Source: an uncultured Bryobacterales bacterium | GTDB lineage: Bacteria; Acidobacteriota; Terriglobia; Bryobacterales; Bryobacteraceae | DNA: 16,034 bases | NCBI GenBank assembly: GCA_937859895.1 | Contig: CALMAV010000050.1 | Location: 1 to 16,034, forward strand | Direction of reading: 5' to 3' | Shown: piece after piece, positions 13,066 to 16,034 of the stretch | Layout of the letters: each line of letters begins with the position of its first letter | How positions within the stretch are numbered: the stretch's first letter is position 1 | Program-made: the position numbers and the translations under genes | The notes under the pieces: model-generated | The model's database searches: none | What the model was told of the DNA's origin: nothing | Seen by the model: only the letters and a program-made list of their open reading frames with translations

Positions 13066-16034
13066 TCAACCGGTAGACGCGTAATCGAACGCAGCCTGTC
13101 CCTTCAGCTCACTGGAGGGTGGTTTACGGAAACGAACTGGTAGGGGTTCTGGAGCGCGGTTAAAATTCACCATGTAATTGCCAAACCGGTTGATGTGCTC
13201 GGTCTGATATGGGGTCAGCGCAGCGAGAGCTTCATCAGAGGCTTTGAGTCCATCTTGCTGAAGCCGCTCCAGAGCGGAAGAGAGAGTTACCAGATTGTGG
13301 AAGACCAGAAGGTTGGCCACTAGATGGTTGTACTTGATGAACTTTCGTTGCTCATCGCGCGTGTTCTCTGCGATGACGCTGTCGCCGCCGAAAGAGATCC
13401 ATTGCACGAATTGGTTAAAGCGCTCGCTCTTGTTCGTTGCAGACTGGATCACTCGCCGAAGGTCCACGTCCGAAATGAACCGCAACAAGAAAATGGTGCG
13501 CACGACCCGGCCGAGTTCCCGGAAAGCGAAGTACAATTTATTCTTTCGTGAACTGCTATTGAGTCGTCGCAGTATATCGGAAGGTAGTAGGTGCCCTGTT
13601 TTCACCGAGACCGCAACGCGCAGCATGTCTGGAAGCATGTGGGCGATCAGATCCCATTCCACATTGGCACTGAAGAGTTCGTCAATATGTTGATACTGAC
13701 TGGCGGGAGAAGGCCGGAACAGAAGCTGGTCCTTCCAGTTTCGAATGCGGGGCATCAGCTCGATGCCGAGTAGATAAGCCAACCCGAAGATGGCCGTGCT
13801 CTGTCCCTGTGTATCGGCATGAACCGTATCGGGCTGAACATCGGATTTGTTTTCCTGCAGAAAGTCCAGGATGTAGTGGCCTTCCCAAGAGCCACAGGTG
13901 GTGAAACGGCTCATCAGAGCAATGTAGTTGTCCGAAACGAGATAGTAGCCGATGCCGCCATATCCGCCATACCGGATGTGATATTCCGACATGAGTGTTT
14001 GAGGATAGAGATCCCACTTCATACCATCGGCCGAGGCTGACTTGCCTGATCCCCACAGCTCCTGTAAGGGAAACTCGACATAAGCATTCACAACGGTGGT
14101 GATGGCATCGTTCAGGTTCGCCTCGGTAATGTGTCGCTGATTGACAAAGGCCAGCTTGAATCGGTCAAGGCCTTTGACCGACCGTGCCGTTTGCGTTGGC
14201 CCTAGATTGCATCCGTAGCAGAAGGCGGTCAAAATATATCGTTCTTTGGGCTTCTCCAACTTCGTATCATGCCCTGAGATCGGACCGAAATGCCGCGTCC
14301 AGTTCAACCAATGCTCACTGTCGACCAGCGCATCGACAATGTCGATGTGTCGCATTCGCTCCTTTACCGAGGCCTCGACAGTTTTTAGGTTCTCCGGCTC
14401 ACGGCTTCCACGAGTGGGCGACAGTGTTGGCTCTCCGTGTTCGATCCGCACATATTCATTGCTGGGCATCTGCGCATCTGTTTGACGAGCGGAATTCTCC
14501 AGCCGCTCGCGCAGATTTTGCACAAAGTCTACAGCCTTAGTGGGTATCCCAGTTCCTTCTCCATAACGTTCGATCTCTCCGGTAAATTGAGCCCACGGGA
14601 TGAGTTGCTGGTTGTAGTCTCGATATTTGCTGCCCAGCGGACTGCAAAGATCACAAGACTTCAGCTCGTTCGCAACCTGAGAGAGAACGCAGAGTTCTAG
14701 ATAGCGATGGTGAAGTCTGCTCGGCAGCAGCGATCTTACTTTTGTGCCTGTGACCAGTGGCCACCATTGCTCGGTGACAAAAGACAAGTCAATAGCCGGT
14801 GTACTTCCACTCTCCAGGTCCAGCCACTCTTTCCGGTACTGCCGTTGTTGGAGGACGAATCGGATGGCTTGCTCGAGCGTTTTGTCCTGAGTAGTCGATT
14901 CAAGGGGAATGCGTTCGAGGACAAGTAACAAAGCGCGCCGTGGGTGTGGAAAGAACCGCAGCAATAACTGCAGGTAATTCCCCGTCACGAGTGCAATGTG
15001 CTCTTCACATTTTTCCAGGAGACTCTGGATGTTCGGTTCAAGCAATGATCCGATCGATTGAAGACGATCCGTTGTAGAGCCTTCTGTTGAATATGCCACC
15101 GCCACATCCCTCAGCGTACTCACAAGTTCACTGGACTGCTGAAGATAACTGGCTTGCTTTTGTTGCATCAGCTGCTTGGCACTGTTGTGGATTTTGCCTA
15201 CTTGCCGGATGAACATGTCGGTCGCGTCATCGAAACCCCGATTCACTTGTCGATGTAGGAGTGACGCCGCAATGGCAAACCTCTTCGAGTCCATTAGTTC
15301 CTGCATACGAGCAGCATTGAGCACCCTGCCTTCAGCAGCAAAGCGATGCAGTTTGACGGCGGGAATACCTTCCAGCACTGTTGGAGATGCGGCCTGATCC
15401 TGCAACCAACGAAGATGCTGTAGGAAAGCGCAGATGCGCTTAACTGTCGGCTGCCCCGGTTCGATTTTCACTGCATCCCATCCCGTCCGCCGCTCTTCCA
15501 GCTTTCTGTCGAAAAGAGAGAGGATGTTTTGCTGCTGCGAGTCGGTCAAGCGATCGCTAATCTGGCGATAGTAACTCCGATTCACAGCCGCTCGGGCTGC
15601 TTTCGCTGCGCGATAGAGTGTGTCGAACGCCGGCAGCTCATACCGCTGTCTCAGCAACTCCTCGATAGAGGCATTGATGATATCGGCCAAGTCCTCCCGG
15701 ACGCGTGAGCTCTCAACGGCAGATCGAACCAAAAGCTTCCGTGCTTCTCGGTCGAAAGCAGCTACACCTAAGTAGGACCGGATCAACGCAATATGTCGCG
15801 ATCGAGTGCGGCTTCCGTCGTACGTGGCCAGTTCCTTTAGGGCTTCGGGATAGCCTCCTGCTTTCGCAATATGCTTGGCGATTGAGGAAGGCACGTCGCT
15901 TATTTGTACGAAATAGCCGAGTTTCTGAAAAGTCTTCAGAAGAATGAGCAAACCCATACGCGGGCCAAGATGACGTGTTGATCCTTCAGCAAAACTCAGT
16001 TCAAAGAGGGTGGGTGTATAGAGTTCATCCAGTT
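13066..16034 (-). CDS. tnpA: Tn3-family transposase, N-terminus beyond window
   Basis: The frame reads through the right edge. Upstream of the ATG at 15957 it continues in frame (LDELYTPTLFELSFAEGSTR) with normal Tn3 transposase character, so the true start lies outside the window and at least 989 residues are present. The DDE catalytic triad is visible: Asp in SASADGMKW (codon 14026-14028), Asp in VHADTQGQS (13813-13815) and Glu in IAENTRDEQ (13366-13368). The Tn3-typical C-terminal block EQRKFIKYNHLVANLLVFHN follows the Glu. The enzyme performs replicative transposition; a resolvase would be expected elsewhere. The C-terminus is complete, so the gene looks functional as far as seen. Confidence 0.96.
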   Translation of the reverse strand, partial: LDELYTPTLFELSFAEGSTRHLGPRMGLLILLKTFQKLGYFVQISDVPSSIAKHIAKAGGYPEALKELATYDGSRTRSRHIALIRSYLGVAAFDREARKLLVRSAVESSRVREDLADIINASIEELLRQRYELPAFDTLYRAAKAARAAVNRSYYRQISDRLTDSQQQNILSLFDRKLEERRTGWDAVKIEPGQPTVKRICAFLQHLRWLQDQAASPTVLEGIPAVKLHRFAAEGRVLNAARMQELMDSKRFAIAASLLHRQVNRGFDDATDMFIRQVGKIHNSAKQLMQQKQASYLQQSSELVSTLRDVAVAYSTEGSTTDRLQSIGSLLEPNIQSLLEKCEEHIALVTGNYLQLLLRFFPHPRRALLLVLERIPLESTTQDKTLEQAIRFVLQQRQYRKEWLDLESGSTPAIDLSFVTEQWWPLVTGTKVRSLLPSRLHHRYLELCVLSQVANELKSCDLCSPLGSKYRDYNQQLIPWAQFTGEIERYGEGTGIPTKAVDFVQNLRERLENSARQTDAQMPSNEYVRIEHGEPTLSPTRGSREPENLKTVEASVKERMRHIDIVDALVDSEHWLNWTRHFGPISGHDTKLEKPKERYILTAFCYGCNLGPTQTARSVKGLDRFKLAFVNQRHITEANLNDAITTVVNAYVEFPLQELWGSGKSASADGMKWDLYPQTLMSEYHIRYGGYGGIGYYLVSDNYIALMSRFTTCGSWEGHYILDFLQENKSDVQPDTVHADTQGQSTAIFGLAYLLGIELMPRIRNWKDQLLFRPSPASQYQHIDELFSANVEWDLIAHMLPDMLRVAVSVKTGHLLPSDILRRLNSSSRKNKLYFAFRELGRVVRTIFLLRFISDVDLRRVIQSATNKSERFNQFVQWISFGGDSVIAENTRDEQRKFIKYNHLVANLLVFHNLVTLSSALERLQQDGLKASDEALAALTPYQTEHINRFGNYMVNFNRAPEPLPVRFRKPPSSELKGQAAFDYASTG
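13066..16034. mobile_element. part of a Tn3-family transposon
   Basis: This is inferred from the near-complete tnpA. The element extends beyond the right edge. No 38-bp inverted repeat beginning GGGG was seen between rlmA and tnpA, so the left boundary is not fixed. It could lie in 12954-13065 with a divergent repeat, or further left, making rlmA and others passengers. Confidence 0.6.

Overview
The window (16,034 bp) reads as bacterial accessory DNA, either plasmid or genomic island. The best guess for the host is an Acidobacteriota-like soil bacterium. That rests on remembered resemblance of several small proteins (the 105-aa protein at 8126-8443, the secreted HNH protein at 8480-8785) and on the CHAT/sigma gene set. 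No rRNA, tRNA or host marker settles it, so this is inference. GC content appears lower in the left half than in the right, which would fit a mosaic origin.

Left module (1-2330, minus strand): a compact partition/replication-like operon. It encodes a small MerR-like HTH protein, a ParA ATPase (4-nt ATGA overlap) and a third protein with a central winged-helix-like domain that runs off the left edge. The octamer palindrome CCTATAGG occurs eight times exactly between 201 and 2284, with many one- or two-base variants. Neighbouring copies sit at an exact 15-bp pitch. Six exact copies lie inside the third gene, all in the same frame (Pro-Ile-Gly, always CCT-ATA-GG). Two lie in the non-coding region upstream of the operon, again 15 bp apart. 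I read this as a set of protein-binding sites (parS, iteron or operator) partly embedded in the coding sequence of disordered protein segments. It is the strongest unusual signal here.

Centre (2434-7823): a plus-strand operon of a small unknown protein, an 884-aa membrane-anchored TPR-CHAT protease and a PDZ-S41 peptidase homologue whose two catalytic positions appear to be Gly and His. It converges, with 4 bp between stop codons, on a minus-strand pair: a sigma-70-like (ECF-type) factor and its membrane-bound zinc-finger anti-sigma. The four larger genes may form one proteolysis-controlled signalling or conflict system, but that link is inferred from adjacency.

Right-centre (8126-9980): short minus-strand accessory genes (105-aa hypothetical, secreted HNH nuclease-like protein, 101-aa hypothetical, stand-alone CheY-like receiver) and an apparently frameshifted small membrane-protein gene on the plus strand.

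Right (10229-16034): a secreted Ntn-hydrolase-like protein fused to a CBM48/AMPK-like beta domain, a very acidic short ORF, an RlmA-type 23S rRNA methyltransferase, and a Tn3-family transposase whose coding sequence continues past the right edge. I could not see the Tn3 terminal inverted repeat next to the tnpA stop.
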